Of a stretch of 58,232 nt of DNA, positions 16,914 through 26,125 are shown piece after piece. The stretch covers positions 1 to 58,232 of the forward strand of contig CAZFPI010000004.1 in assembly GCA_964521075.1 (NCBI GenBank), in the 5' to 3' direction. A program made the position numbers and the translations under genes. The notes beneath the pieces were generated by a model. It did not search any database, had not been told where the DNA came from, and saw only the letters and a list, made by a program, of their open reading frames with translations. The stretch's first letter is position 1; the number at the start of each line of letters is the position of its first letter. The stretch is from Sterolibacterium sp964521075. Lineage in GTDB: Bacteria > Pseudomonadota > Gammaproteobacteria > Burkholderiales > Rhodocyclaceae.

Positions 16914-18182
16914 TTATGCGCGGATTTCTCCGTTGCCGAAAACTACCCACTTCTGGCTGGTCAGCCCTTCGAGGCCAACCGGCCCCCGGGCGTGAATCTT
17001 GTCGGTGGAGATGCCGATTTCCGCACCCAGGCCGTATTCAAAACCATCGGCAAAGCGTGTCGAGGCGTTCACCATGACGCTACTCGAATCCACTTCGCGC
17101 AGGAAGCGCATGGCATTCGTGTAGTTTTCGGTGACGATGGCTTCGGTGTGCTGCGAGGAGTAACGGTTGATGTGTTCGATGGCTTCATCGAGGCCGGCGA
17201 CGACCTTGACGGCGATGATGGCCGCGAGATATTCCTCGGCCCAGTCGTCTTCCGTGGCAGGTTTGGCCTGCGGAAGCAGCGCGCGGGTTTCTTGGCAGCC
17301 ACGGATCTCCACGCCTCGGGCAGTGAGCATGGCCCCCAGGGCAGGGAGCAGCGATTCGGCAACCGGTCGGGCGATGAGCAGTGATTCTGCCGTGTTGCAG
17401 GTTCCCAGCCGCTGCGTCTTGGCGTTTTCGACGATGCCCAGGGCCTTTCCCGGGTTGGCGGAGTCGTCGATATAGACATGGCAGTTGCCGTCCAGATGCT
17501 TGATGACCGGCACACGCGCTTCTTTCGAGATGCGCTCGATCAGGCCCTTGCCTCCACGCGGAACGATGACGTCGACGTATTGCGGCAGGGTGATCAGGTG
17601 GCCCACGGCGGCGCGGTCGGTGGTTTCGATCACCTGCACGGCAGTTTCGGGCAGGCTGGCCGCCTTGAGCCCGGCGCGAACGCAGGCGGCGATGGCCTGG
17701 TTGGCATGCAAGGCTTCCTTGCCGCCGCGAAGAATGGCCGCATTGCCCGACTTCAGACACAGCGCGGCGGCGTCGGCGGTGACGTTGGGGCGGGCTTCGT
17801 AGATGATGCCGATGACCCCAAGCGGCACACGCATCTTGCCGACCTGGATGCCGCTGGGGCGGCGTTTGACGTCGGTGATTTCACCGACAGGATCAGGCAG
17901 GGCGGCGACTTGCTCAAGCCCTTGTGCCATGGATTCGATCCCTTTGGCGGAGAGCGTCAGCCGGTCGATCATGGCCTCTTCCAGTCCGTTCGCACGGGCC
18001 TGGGCGAGATCGGCGGCATTGGCGGCCAGGAGTGCTTCTTTTTGCTCGCGAATCTGTTTGGCCATTTCCAGCAGGGCCGTGTTCTTGGCGGCGGTGGAGG
18101 CGGCGGCGATCTGGCGCGAGGCCGCACGCGCGGCCTGGCCAACTTCGGTCATGTAGGCGGAAATATCGGTGATCGTTTTCAT
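16914..18182 (-). CDS. proA: Gamma-glutamyl phosphate reductase (422 aa)
   Basis: Second enzyme of proline synthesis; it reduces gamma-glutamyl phosphate with NADPH to glutamate semialdehyde. It has the aldehyde-dehydrogenase-like fold with EARPNVTADAAALCLKSGNA (about residues 118-137), VPRGGKGLIERI, the catalytic cysteine in LGTCNTAESLL (near 260), and a C-terminal SSVMVNASTRFADGFEYGLG. Length is normal. The start MKTITDISAY at 18182 overlaps the holA stop in an ATGA, implying coupled translation and a leuS-lptE-holA-proA run, an arrangement common in betaproteobacteria. proB is not in this window. Confidence 0.97.
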   Translation of the reverse strand: MKTITDISAYMTEVGQAARAASRQIAAASTAAKNTALLEMAKQIREQKEALLAANAADLAQARANGLEEAMIDRLTLSAKGIESMAQGLEQVAALPDPVGEITDVKRRPSGIQVGKMRVPLGVIGIIYEARPNVTADAAALCLKSGNAAILRGGKEALHANQAIAACVRAGLKAASLPETAVQVIETTDRAAVGHLITLPQYVDVIVPRGGKGLIERISKEARVPVIKHLDGNCHVYIDDSANPGKALGIVENAKTQRLGTCNTAESLLIARPVAESLLPALGAMLTARGVEIRGCQETRALLPQAKPATEDDWAEEYLAAIIAVKVVAGLDEAIEHINRYSSQHTEAIVTENYTNAMRFLREVDSSSVMVNASTRFADGFEYGLGAEIGISTDKIHARGPVGLEGLTSQKWVVFGNGEIRA

Positions 18183-19207
18183 GGGTGAGCCTTTGCTGAT
18201 AAGCGTGTTTTCGTCAGGCGCAGGGTAAGTTGCAGGAATTCGTCCCACAGATCGCCTGGCGTCAGTCCTTTTATCATGCGGTCGATGCGCGCTGCATGCA
18301 AGAGGCTGGCGCGCAGCAGTGGCGTCGAGTAGTGCTGGCTGGGCGCGCGATAGCCGGCCTGTCTTGCGCCAAAGATTTTCAGGGTGCTGCAGGCCGTATC
18401 GAAACTTTGGCCACGGTCAAGGAGGGTTCGCAGTTGCGCCAGTGTGCGGACTTCCTGGGCCAGTGCCCAGAGGACAAGGGGGGGGGCGGTGTCTTCAGCG
18501 TGCAATCCTTCGAGCAGCCGGGCGCAACGCGCGCCGTCTCCCGCCAGCAAGGCGGTACGCAGCTTGTCGATGTCGAATCGGGCGACATCGAGCACGGCTT
18601 CTTCAACCTGGGCCAGCTCGAGCCTGCCTTCGGGATGGAGCAGGCCGAGTTTCTGGATTTCTTGATGTGCGGCCAGCAGATTGCCTTCGACATGGCTGGC
18701 GATGAACTCGAGGGCTTCCGGGGTCGCGCTTTGTTTTTGCCGGGCCAGACGGGTGGCAATCCAGTCGGGGAGTTTGGCAAGCGGTGGTGCATTGAGCTCG
18801 ATGGCTATCCCCGCTTGCGATAGCGCGGCAAACCAGGTGGCTTTTTTCACTTGCCACTCGAGTTGCGGCAGGGTAATCAGGGTGATAACGCCCTGCATGG
18901 GTTTTTCGGCATGGCGGATGAGCGCATCCGCACCTTCCCGTCCGGGTTTGCCCGTGGGGATGCGAAGGTCGATCAGCTTGTTGCTGCCGAACAGTGAAAG
19001 ATTGCCGCCGGCCTGGGCGAGCTGCTCCCAGCGGAAATTCGCTCCGGCGACGAGCACTTCGCGTTCGTCATAAGCTTGTGCCCGGGCCGCCTGGCGGATA
19101 GCGTCTGCTGCTTCGAGCACCAGCAGGGGTTCGTCACCGTGCAGAAGATAAAGCGGAGCCAGCGGTTTGCCCAGATGGCTGGCAAGCTGGTCGGCGCGTA
19201 GCTGCAT
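18179..19207 (-). CDS. holA: DNA polymerase III subunit delta (342 aa)
   Basis: Clamp-loader subunit that opens the sliding clamp during replication. The N-terminal AAA+-like domain starts MQLRADQLASHLGK and contains YLLHGDEPLL (about residues 19-28), the degenerate P-loop region typical of HolA. Further matches are FGSNKLIDLRIPTGKPG and EGNLLAAHQEIQKLGLL (about 175-190), a well conserved HolA helix. The C-terminal domain ends KGLTPGDLWDEFLQLTL. Length is standard. It lies 4 bp after lptE and overlaps proA by 4 bp. Confidence 0.95.
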   Translation of the reverse strand: MQLRADQLASHLGKPLAPLYLLHGDEPLLVLEAADAIRQAARAQAYDEREVLVAGANFRWEQLAQAGGNLSLFGSNKLIDLRIPTGKPGREGADALIRHAEKPMQGVITLITLPQLEWQVKKATWFAALSQAGIAIELNAPPLAKLPDWIATRLARQKQSATPEALEFIASHVEGNLLAAHQEIQKLGLLHPEGRLELAQVEEAVLDVARFDIDKLRTALLAGDGARCARLLEGLHAEDTAPPLVLWALAQEVRTLAQLRTLLDRGQSFDTACSTLKIFGARQAGYRAPSQHYSTPLLRASLLHAARIDRMIKGLTPGDLWDEFLQLTLRLTKTRLSAKAHP

Positions 19208-19211
19208 GGGG

Positions 19212-19730
19212 TCAGGGCTGCTTCTTGCCGGTCGCGTCAGGTGTGACGGCAGGGGCGTGGGCGGCGGCCAGGCGGCGCAGGAGCTGCTGCACCAGATCGT
19301 TTTGCATGTCGCGCCAGAGCAGGGATTCTTCGGCTTCCTTGGAGAGGACGAGATCGTCGTTGAAAGTAATGTCGCGCCGAAGTGTGATCTGGCTGGGAGG
19401 TAGCCATTCGCGGCCCAAGGCGTCGATCAGGCGGAAACTGAAGGTGCGGATGAGCTGGTATTCGCGTGCCCGGCCTGCAGCGGAGAGGCTGAGAATGTTC
19501 TTGTCCTGGCGGTCGCCTAGCACTTGCAGGCTCACCTGGGCTTCCCGGGCTTCGCCCGTAATCTTTACCTGGCTGCTGGAGAGGATGGAACGCTTGATCT
19601 GTGCATGAAGTTCGCCTGTTTCCGGCAGGGTGATGTAGAGGCTGTCGAAGGGCAGTGCGTAGGATCCACGTAGCTGGAAGCCGCAGGCGGCAAGTAGCCA
19701 GACGGTGGCAAGGAGGATGGGCAGTCTCAT
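19212..19730 (-). CDS. lptE: LPS-assembly lipoprotein LptE (172 aa)
   Basis: Outer-membrane lipoprotein that plugs and assembles the LptD barrel for lipopolysaccharide export. The lipobox LLAAC places the acylated cysteine at residue 16, followed by GFQLRGSYALPFDSLYI, the family signature. The rest is a small alpha/beta fold (ITLRRDITFNDDLVLSKEAE). The start at 19730 gives a proper lipoprotein signal peptide; an in-frame codon 5 residues upstream is less likely. It sits between leuS (26 bp) and holA (4 bp), the usual betaproteobacterial order. Confidence 0.94.
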   Translation of the reverse strand: MRLPILLATVWLLAACGFQLRGSYALPFDSLYITLPETGELHAQIKRSILSSSQVKITGEAREAQVSLQVLGDRQDKNILSLSAAGRAREYQLIRTFSFRLIDALGREWLPPSQITLRRDITFNDDLVLSKEAEESLLWRDMQNDLVQQLLRRLAAAHAPAVTPDATGKKQP

Positions 19731-19756
19731 GGGGTGTCCGGGCATCGGGTAAGGAA

Positions 19757-22378
19757 TCAGATCACGATATTGACGAGACGCCCCGGGACGACGATGACCT
19801 TCTTTGCCGGTTTGCCTTCCATATGTTTTTGTGCGGCTTCCGAGGCCAGTGCGGCGGCTTCGATGATTTCTTTCGTGGCCTGGGCAGGGACACGCAGATT
19901 CCCCCGGTGCTTGCCGTTGATTTGCAGCACCAGTTCGATTTCGTCCTGAACGAGGGCTTCTTCGAGCGGCTCGGGCCAGGGGGCGTTCAGGATGTCTTCG
20001 CCGTAGCCTAGTTCGTGCCAGAGGGCGTGTGTGATGTGGGGCGTGACGGGGGAGAGCAGGCGAAGCAGGATGGACAGCCCTTCGTGGAGAACGAAAGCCG
20101 CTTCGGCATGGTTTTCTTCGACGGGCAGTTTTTCCAGGGCATTGAGCATTTTCATGGCCGCCGAGACGACGGTGTTGAATTGCTGTTTGCCAAGATCGTA
20201 GCTGGCCTGTTTGAGGTTCAGGTGAATTTCACGGCGTGTGGCTGCCAGCGGCTCCGCCAGTTTTCCGTTGATGGCGTTGGCGTTTTTGATGCAGTCCTGG
20301 CGGGTGTGAGCCAGGGCCCACAGGCGGCGCAGGAAACGGTACGCGCCTTCGACTCCGGCATCCGACCACTCCAGCGTTTGTTCCGGCGGGGCAGCGAACA
20401 TCATGAACAGGCGGGCGGTGTCAGCACCGTACTGGTCGATGATGAGCTGGGGGTCGACGCCGTTGTTTTTCGATTTCGACATGGTCGTCATCTCGAACTC
20501 CAGCGGTGTGCCACTTTCGTCTTTGAGTTTCGCGCCGGTGATCTGGCCTTGTGGGCCACGTTCGATCTCGATGTCTTCTTCCCAGTAGTAATTTTTTCCG
20601 CCACCTTCGGGCTTGTGGAAGAAGGCGGTTTTTAGGACCATGCCCTGCGTGAGCAGGCGTTTGAAGGGTTCACGGTAGCTGACGAGGCCCAGATCGCGCA
20701 TCACTTTGGTCCAGAAGCGCGAATAGAGCAGGTGCAGGATGGCATGTTCGATGCCGCCGATGTATTGGTCGACAGTCATCCAGTAGGCGGTTTCGTCATC
20801 GACCATCGCCTGGCCGGAGAAGGTGCTGGCGTAGCGGGCGTAATACCAGGAGGAGTCCACGAAGGTGTCCATGGTGTCCGTCTCTCGCCGTGCCGCGCCG
20901 CCGCATTTCGGGCAGGTGCAGTGCAGGAAACTGTCCCGCTTGTTGAGCGGATTGCCGGAGCCATCCGGTACGCAGTCTTCAGGCAGGACGACGGGAAGCT
21001 GCTCGTCCGGAACAGGGACGTCGCCACATTTTTCGCAGTGAATAATGGGGATGGGGCAGCCCCAGTAACGCTGGCGGGAGATGCCCCAGTCGCGCAGCCG
21101 CCATTGGGTTTTTTTCTCGCCCAGCCCCTTGGCGGCAAGCAGTTCGGCTGCGCGCTCGACGGCGGCCGCGTGGGAAAGGCCATCGAGCGGGCCGGAATGG
21201 ATGCAGCGGCCCGTTTCCTTGTCGCCGAAGACCGGCTGCCAGCTTTCTGCCGAAAAGGTCTGGCCCGGGAAATCGATGACCTGCTGGATGGGCAGGCCGT
21301 ATTTTTTGGCAAAGCCGAAGTCGCGTTCGTCATGCCCCGGAACGGCCATGACCGCGCCTTCGCCATAGCTCATCAGTACGTAATTCCCGACCCAGACTTC
21401 AACCTTTTCACCCGTCAGCGGGTGGGTGACGAAAAGGCCGGTAGAAACGCCCTCTTTTTCCATCGTCGCCATGTCGGCTTCCATGACGGAGCCTTGCTTG
21501 CATTTTTCGATGAAGGCGGTGAGCACGGGGTTGTTTCGTGCAGCGAGGGTGGCCAGGGGATGTTCGGCGGCGACGGCGCAGAAAGTCACCCCCATGATCG
21601 TGTCGGCGCGGGTGGTGAAGACCCAGAGTTTGCCGTCGTTGATCAGGCTTCCCGCTTCGTCACGGATGTCGTGCGTAAAGGCAAAGCGGACTCCGGTGGA
21701 TTTTCCGATCCAGTTGGCCTGCATCAGCCGTACCCGCTCGGGCCAGTCGTTGAGTTCGTCGAGGTCGTTGAGCAGTTCGTCGGCGTATTGGGTGATAGCG
21801 AGGTAATAGCCGGGGATTTCGCGTTTTTCGACGACGGCTCCGGTGCGCCAGCCGCGCCCGTCGATGACTTGTTCGTTGGCGAGCACGGTTTGATCGACCG
21901 GATCCCAGTTCACCACCTGGGTTTTCTTGCAGGCGATGCCTTTTTCCAGCATGCGAAGGAAGAGCCATTGGTTCCAGCGGTAGTAGTCCGCATCGCAAGT
22001 GGCCAGCTCACGCTCCCAGTCGATGGCAAAGCCTAGCGACTTGAGCTGCTTTTTCATGGTGGCGATGTTTTCGCGTGTCCATTTCGCCGGGGGGACATTG
22101 TTCTTGATCGCCGCATTTTCTGCCGGCAGGCCAAAGGCATCCCAGCCCATGGGCTGGAGCACGTTGAAGCCGCGCATGCGGTGGTAGCGCGAGAGCACGT
22201 CGCCGATGGTGTAGTTCCGCACATGTCCCATGTGCAACTTTCCCGAGGGGTAGGGGAACATCGACAGGCAGTAATACTTGGGCTTGCTCTTGTCGACGGT
22301 GGCACGGAAGGTGGCCTGGGCTTCCCAGTCTTTTTGGGCCGAGGTTTCGATGTCGTTGGGACTGTATTTTTCCTGCAT
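19757..22378 (-). CDS. leuS: Leucyl-tRNA synthetase (873 aa)
   Basis: Class I synthetase that charges tRNA-Leu. It contains the HIGH-type motif in FPYPSGKLHMGHVRNY (about residues 41-56), GWDAFGLPAENAA, the large CP1 editing domain (TRADTIMGVTF near 255; GHDERDFGFAKKYGLP near 345), the WGISRQRYWGCPIPI segment, a zinc-type C-x2-C pair (CEKCG, CPKCGG), and the KMSKS motif as MSKSKNNG near 635. The C-terminal anticodon domain and the LeuRS-specific tail are complete. Length is normal. It is first in the leuS-lptE-holA-proA run. Confidence 0.98.
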   Translation of the reverse strand: MQEKYSPNDIETSAQKDWEAQATFRATVDKSKPKYYCLSMFPYPSGKLHMGHVRNYTIGDVLSRYHRMRGFNVLQPMGWDAFGLPAENAAIKNNVPPAKWTRENIATMKKQLKSLGFAIDWERELATCDADYYRWNQWLFLRMLEKGIACKKTQVVNWDPVDQTVLANEQVIDGRGWRTGAVVEKREIPGYYLAITQYADELLNDLDELNDWPERVRLMQANWIGKSTGVRFAFTHDIRDEAGSLINDGKLWVFTTRADTIMGVTFCAVAAEHPLATLAARNNPVLTAFIEKCKQGSVMEADMATMEKEGVSTGLFVTHPLTGEKVEVWVGNYVLMSYGEGAVMAVPGHDERDFGFAKKYGLPIQQVIDFPGQTFSAESWQPVFGDKETGRCIHSGPLDGLSHAAAVERAAELLAAKGLGEKKTQWRLRDWGISRQRYWGCPIPIIHCEKCGDVPVPDEQLPVVLPEDCVPDGSGNPLNKRDSFLHCTCPKCGGAARRETDTMDTFVDSSWYYARYASTFSGQAMVDDETAYWMTVDQYIGGIEHAILHLLYSRFWTKVMRDLGLVSYREPFKRLLTQGMVLKTAFFHKPEGGGKNYYWEEDIEIERGPQGQITGAKLKDESGTPLEFEMTTMSKSKNNGVDPQLIIDQYGADTARLFMMFAAPPEQTLEWSDAGVEGAYRFLRRLWALAHTRQDCIKNANAINGKLAEPLAATRREIHLNLKQASYDLGKQQFNTVVSAAMKMLNALEKLPVEENHAEAAFVLHEGLSILLRLLSPVTPHITHALWHELGYGEDILNAPWPEPLEEALVQDEIELVLQINGKHRGNLRVPAQATKEIIEAAALASEAAQKHMEGKPAKKVIVVPGRLVNIVI

Positions 22379-22425
22379 GGCGGGGCGTGGGCGGGAGCCG
22401 GGGATTGACGGTAAGAGAACCGGTA

Positions 22426-22431
22426 ATTATA
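22426..22431 (-). promoter_or_regulatory. Putative -10 box for leuS
   Basis: A perfect TATAAT on the minus strand lies 48 bp upstream of the leuS start, giving a leader of about 41 nt. No good -35 is seen at 17 bp. The position in the spacer supports a promoter, but one box is weak evidence. Confidence 0.4.
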
Positions 22432-22481
22432 CCTGTCAGCCCCAGCGGCTTCTTCCGGGGATTTGGCTGGCCGCCTTTTTC

Positions 22482-23360
22482 TTACAGCACCACGACCAGG
22501 GCCAGCGGTAGAAAGACCACTGAGGCCAGGTTGCCGATCATGACGATGGAGGCGACCTTGTCGGGTTCTTGTTTGTAGCGTTCTGCAAAGACGTAATTCA
22601 TGACGGCGGGGGGCAGCGCGCCGTAGAGAAAGAGCAGATTGCTTTGCTGGCTGTCCAGATCCAGCAGGCGGATGGCGATCCAGGCCAGGGCCATGCCGGC
22701 CAGCGGACGGGTGACAGCACCGATCAACCCGGCGCGCCAGTCCTTGAATGCGCCATCGGTTAGACGCACACCCAGACTGAACAGGGCCAGTGGGATGGAA
22801 ATGTCGCCCAGCATCTTGATGGAGAGTTTGAGTGGCTCCCAGATAGGCAAGCCCAGGGCACTGACGGTGACTCCGGCGGCGGTGGCGAGGACAACGGGTT
22901 TTTTCCAGAGGTCGGTGATTTCGGCGTGGTGGTCGAGCAGCCAGACGCCAAGGGAAAAGTGCAGAAGGGTGGAAACGACGAAGAGCACGACGGCCAGCGG
23001 CAGGATGTCCGGCCCGAAGGTGAGGACAGCCAGGGGCACGCCAAGATTCACGCTGTTGTTGAACATGAGGGTGGGAGAAAGGGTCAGGGGCTGGATGCCC
23101 GTCAGGCGGCCCACCAGCCAGCCGACCAGCCCGCTACCCAGCACCATGAGTGTCATCCCCAGGGCTAGATTGCCGTAATGGGCGAGGTCAAAAGGTTTGT
23201 TGGACAGCGCGGAGAACACCAGGGCGGTGACGAAAACATCCATGTTCAGCCGGTTGGCAACCGACATGTCGGATTCGTGCCGTCGGCCATAAAAGAAGCC
23301 CACGCCGACCAGGGCAAACATGGGGAACAGAATCGAGGCGATACGCAGGGATAAATCCAT
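22482..23360 (-). CDS. AEC-family (auxin efflux carrier-like) membrane transporter (292 aa)
   Basis: Integral inner-membrane carrier with about ten hydrophobic segments in two five-helix halves separated by a short loop near residues 145-155 (DHHAEITDLWKKP). FNNSVNLGVPLAVLTFG (about 100-116), with its conserved asparagines, and the second-half GALPPAVMNYVFAERYKQ are typical of the AEC/MdcF-like family, which exports or imports organic acids such as malonate or malate. Substrate is unknown. The ATG at 23360 has GGAA upstream; an ATG three codons earlier (23369) abuts a hairpin and is less likely. It diverges from the MaoC hydratase gene. Confidence 0.87.
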   Translation of the reverse strand: MDLSLRIASILFPMFALVGVGFFYGRRHESDMSVANRLNMDVFVTALVFSALSNKPFDLAHYGNLALGMTLMVLGSGLVGWLVGRLTGIQPLTLSPTLMFNNSVNLGVPLAVLTFGPDILPLAVVLFVVSTLLHFSLGVWLLDHHAEITDLWKKPVVLATAAGVTVSALGLPIWEPLKLSIKMLGDISIPLALFSLGVRLTDGAFKDWRAGLIGAVTRPLAGMALAWIAIRLLDLDSQQSNLLFLYGALPPAVMNYVFAERYKQEPDKVASIVMIGNLASVVFLPLALVVVL

Positions 23361-23533
23361 GATTTCCATTGGCCCGCCGCCGATGGCGGGCTTTCAGCAG
23401 GTTTTTTCGGCAGTATAAAGTGAGCTTTCGATCTGGTCGCCCGTTTTTCGGGATGCTTATGTCCTGAATTCTCCGGTTTTTGCTAATATGCGCGATTCAT
23501 TTTTTGACGTGCTGTGCACAGAAACGATAACCC

Positions 23534-23950
23534 ATGTATCTCGAAGATATCTCCGTTGGCCAGACGGCTACCATCGAACGCATTGTGACGCAGGAGGTCA
23601 TTAACGGCTTTGCTGATGTGTCCCATGACCATAATCCTGTGCATGTCGATCCGGAATTTGCCAAGACGACGGATTTTGAAGGGGTGATTGCCCATGGCAT
23701 GCTCTCGGCGGCTTATATTTCTGCCGTGCTGGGGACGCAGCTGCCAGGCAGCGGTGCGATCTACATGGGGCAGACGTTGCGTTTCCGCGCGCCTGTGCGC
23801 CCGGGTGACAAGGTCGTGACGACCGTGGCGGTGAAGGAGATCATCGCCGAGAAGAAACGCGTCATTCTCGATACCGTATGCACTGTGGGCGATACCGTCG
23901 TGCTGGAGGGCGAGGCAACGACGATGGTTCGCATGAAGCCTGCAGCCTGA
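23534..23950 (+). CDS. MaoC-like (R)-specific enoyl-CoA hydratase (138 aa)
   Basis: Single hot-dog domain hydratase. The catalytic Asp/His pair lies in FADVSHDHNPVHVD (about residues 26-39), the PhaJ-type hydratase 2 motif, followed by GVIAHGMLSAAYISAVLG. PhaJ enzymes convert trans-2-enoyl-CoA to (R)-3-hydroxyacyl-CoA, feeding polyhydroxyalkanoate synthesis or beta-oxidation. Length fits PhaJ (~135). No PHA synthase is nearby, so the pathway is open. The Shine-Dalgarno is poor. It lies 70 bp upstream of hrcA on the same strand. Confidence 0.88.
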   Translation: MYLEDISVGQTATIERIVTQEVINGFADVSHDHNPVHVDPEFAKTTDFEGVIAHGMLSAAYISAVLGTQLPGSGAIYMGQTLRFRAPVRPGDKVVTTVAVKEIIAEKKRVILDTVCTVGDTVVLEGEATTMVRMKPAA

Positions 23951-24008
23951 GCCGGGCCGGGGTTCCGGGCAGGTTTGTCGGAATGCGCTTTGATCAGGCG
24001 CAATCCTC

Positions 24009-24014
24009 TACAAT
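24009..24014 (+). promoter_or_regulatory. Putative -10 box placing the hrcA transcript start at its ATG
   Basis: TACAAT is followed by six bases (GCCCGG) and then the hrcA ATG, with no Shine-Dalgarno in between. No strong -35 is present at 16-18 bp. A transcript starting at the A of ATG would be leaderless. Confidence 0.4.
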
Positions 24015-24020
24015 GCCCGG

Positions 24021-25040
24021 ATGCTTGATCCCCGCGCCCAAACCCTGCTCAAGACCCTGATCGAACGTTATATCGAGGAGGGGCAGCCGGTCGGCTCCCG
24101 AACGCTGGCGAAGCATTCGTCGCTGGATCTGTCTCCGGCGACCATACGCAATGTCATGTCCGACCTTGAGGAGCAGGGCTTCATCGCCAGCCCGCACACG
24201 TCTGCCGGCCGTGTGCCGACGCCGCGCGGCTACCGGCTGTTCGTGGATACGCTGCTGACTGTCAAGCCGCTGGAACGCAGCGAGCTGGAGGAGCTTCAGG
24301 GGGCCATCCAGCCTGACCAGCCGCAGCGTGCGTTGAGTCATGCATCGCAATTGTTGTCGCAACTGAGCCATTTCGCCGGGGTCGTGGTGGCTCCCCGCCG
24401 CCAGGCTCCCTGCATCCGTCAGATCGAATTTTTGTCGCTGTCCGAAAAACGCATCCTGCTGATTATCGTGACGGATAACGGAGATGTGCAAAACCGTATC
24501 CTGATTCCGCAGCGCAGCTATACCCCGGCAGAGCTGGTCGAGGCGGCGAATTATCTGAACCAGAACTGTATTGGCCTGGATTTTCAGCAGGTGCATGAGC
24601 GGATTCACCAGGAGTTGCGCCAGTTGCGCTGCGATATGAGCGAGCTGATGAATATCGCCCTGGCGGCCAGCAGCGAGGCGATGGCGGATACTACATCGCA
24701 ATATGTGATTTCTGGCGAGCGCAATCTGCTGGCGGTGAGCGATCTTTCGTCCGACATGAAACGGCTGCGCGAGCTGTTTGCCCTGTTTGAGCAGAAAACC
24801 AGCTTGATGCAGTTGCTCGATGTCAGCCATCGGGCCGACGGGGTGCAGATCTACATCGGAGGGGAATCCGGGATCGCTTCGCTCGACGAATGCAGCGTGA
24901 TTGCTTCACCCTACGAGGTTAATGGCCAGGTTGTGGGCTCGATCGGGGTGATTGGCCCGACACGCATGGCTTATGAGCGGATGATTCCGATGGTCGATAT
25001 TACCGCCCGGCTTTTGTCGAGTGCCTTGTCGGGGCATTGA
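24021..25040 (+). CDS. hrcA: Heat-inducible transcription repressor HrcA (339 aa)
   Basis: Dimeric repressor of groESL/dnaK-type operons that binds CIRCE operators. The N-terminal winged helix starts MLDPRAQTLLKTLIERYIEE. Its core is GQPVGSRTLAKHSSLDLSPA then TIRNVMSDLEEQGFI, and SPHTSAGRVPTPRGYRLFVD follows (about residues 53-72), all hallmarks of HrcA. The C-terminal sensor domain includes NRILIPQRSYTPAEL and GIASLDECSVIASPY. Length is normal. A -10-like TACAAT ends 6 nt before the ATG, suggesting a leaderless transcript. I saw no CIRCE element. hemH follows after 3 bp. Confidence 0.97.
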   Translation: MLDPRAQTLLKTLIERYIEEGQPVGSRTLAKHSSLDLSPATIRNVMSDLEEQGFIASPHTSAGRVPTPRGYRLFVDTLLTVKPLERSELEELQGAIQPDQPQRALSHASQLLSQLSHFAGVVVAPRRQAPCIRQIEFLSLSEKRILLIIVTDNGDVQNRILIPQRSYTPAELVEAANYLNQNCIGLDFQQVHERIHQELRQLRCDMSELMNIALAASSEAMADTTSQYVISGERNLLAVSDLSSDMKRLRELFALFEQKTSLMQLLDVSHRADGVQIYIGGESGIASLDECSVIASPYEVNGQVVGSIGVIGPTRMAYERMIPMVDITARLLSSALSGH

Positions 25041-25043
25041 GCC

Positions 25044-26063
25044 ATGCCATCCCTTTCCGTGCGTACGGCCATTCTGCTGGTGAATCTTGGTTCTCCCGAT
25101 GAACCGGAACCTTCCGCGCTGCGCCGTTATCTTGCAGAGTTTCTCTGGGATCCGCGTGTCGTCGATCTGCCGCGTCTGCCCTGGTGGCTGATTCTTCATG
25201 GCGTCATTCTCCGTACCCGTCCGGCGAAATCCGCCGAAAAATATGCCCGGATATGGACGGACGAAGGTTCACCGCTCAAGGTCCACACGGAGAAACAGGC
25301 GAAATTGCTGCGTGGGTTTCTTGGGGCTCGTGGCAGGCCGGAGATCGATGTGTCCTGGGCCATGCGTTATGGCCGGCCCTCGATTGGTGGCGCGCTCGAT
25401 CAGCTGGTGGCACAGGGCTTTGAACGTGTGCTGGTGCTTCCCCTGTATCCGCAATATGCCCATAGTACGACGGCAAGTGTCATGGATGCCGTTGCCGCCT
25501 GGGTGGCTGGCAGCAAAAGCCCGATGGCGGTTGGTGTCCTGCCAAGCTTTCCGGAGGATGAAGGGTATATCGGGGCTCTGGCGGCCAGTGTTCGCAAACA
25601 CTGGCAGACGCAAGGCCGGGCAGTGGATGATGACCGTTTCCTGTTGATGAGCTTTCACGGTATTCCCCGAAAAGTGGCGCAGCGGGGCGATCCTTATCCG
25701 CAGGAATGCGAGAGGACGGCCAGGCGTCTGGCGGAGGTTTTGGGGCTTCGGGAAAATCAGTGGCGGCTGACTTATCAGTCGCGTTTTGGCCGGGCAGAGT
25801 GGCTGCAGCCTTACACCCAGCAGACGCTGGAGACGCTGGGGGCGGGCGGGAAAAAAATCGTGGATGTGATTTGCCCCGGTTTTGTTTCGGATTGTCTGGA
25901 AACCCTGGAAGAAATTGCCATGGAGAACAAGGCGGCTTTTCTGAAGGCGGGCGGCCAGGAATTTCACTTCATCCCTTGTCTCAATGAAAATCCGGACTGG
26001 ATTGAATCTTTGGAAAAACTTGTTCTGAAACAGTTGAGTACGGCAAGCCCTGCCCCGTCGTAA
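25044..26063 (+). CDS. hemH: Ferrochelatase (339 aa)
   Basis: Last enzyme of protoheme synthesis; it inserts ferrous iron into protoporphyrin IX at the inner face of the cytoplasmic membrane. It has AILLVNLGSPDEPEP at the N-terminus, LPLYPQYAHSTTAS (about residues 132-145), the catalytic-histidine strand MSFHGIPRK (near 197-205) and the C-terminal ICPGFVSDCLETLEEI with the conserved glutamate (about 275-290). Length is typical for Gram-negative HemH. It lies 3 bp after hrcA, so the two are cotranscribed, an order shared by many betaproteobacteria. Confidence 0.97.
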   Translation: MPSLSVRTAILLVNLGSPDEPEPSALRRYLAEFLWDPRVVDLPRLPWWLILHGVILRTRPAKSAEKYARIWTDEGSPLKVHTEKQAKLLRGFLGARGRPEIDVSWAMRYGRPSIGGALDQLVAQGFERVLVLPLYPQYAHSTTASVMDAVAAWVAGSKSPMAVGVLPSFPEDEGYIGALAASVRKHWQTQGRAVDDDRFLLMSFHGIPRKVAQRGDPYPQECERTARRLAEVLGLRENQWRLTYQSRFGRAEWLQPYTQQTLETLGAGGKKIVDVICPGFVSDCLETLEEIAMENKAAFLKAGGQEFHFIPCLNENPDWIESLEKLVLKQLSTASPAPS

Positions 26064-26125
26064 GTCTCAAGTTATGCCAGGATCGGACGTTGTTTCTGAC
26101 AAGTTACTTTTATTCAGGACACGCC

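Noticed and set aside
20732..22036. 434-codon plus-strand open frame
   Set aside because: Mirror of leuS in a GC-rich frame; no domain and no Shine-Dalgarno.
23372..23391. GCCCGCC/GGCGGGC hairpin followed by TTT, terminator-like
   Set aside because: No plus-strand gene ends there; it lies just before the AEC transporter start on the minus strand and the T run is only three bases.
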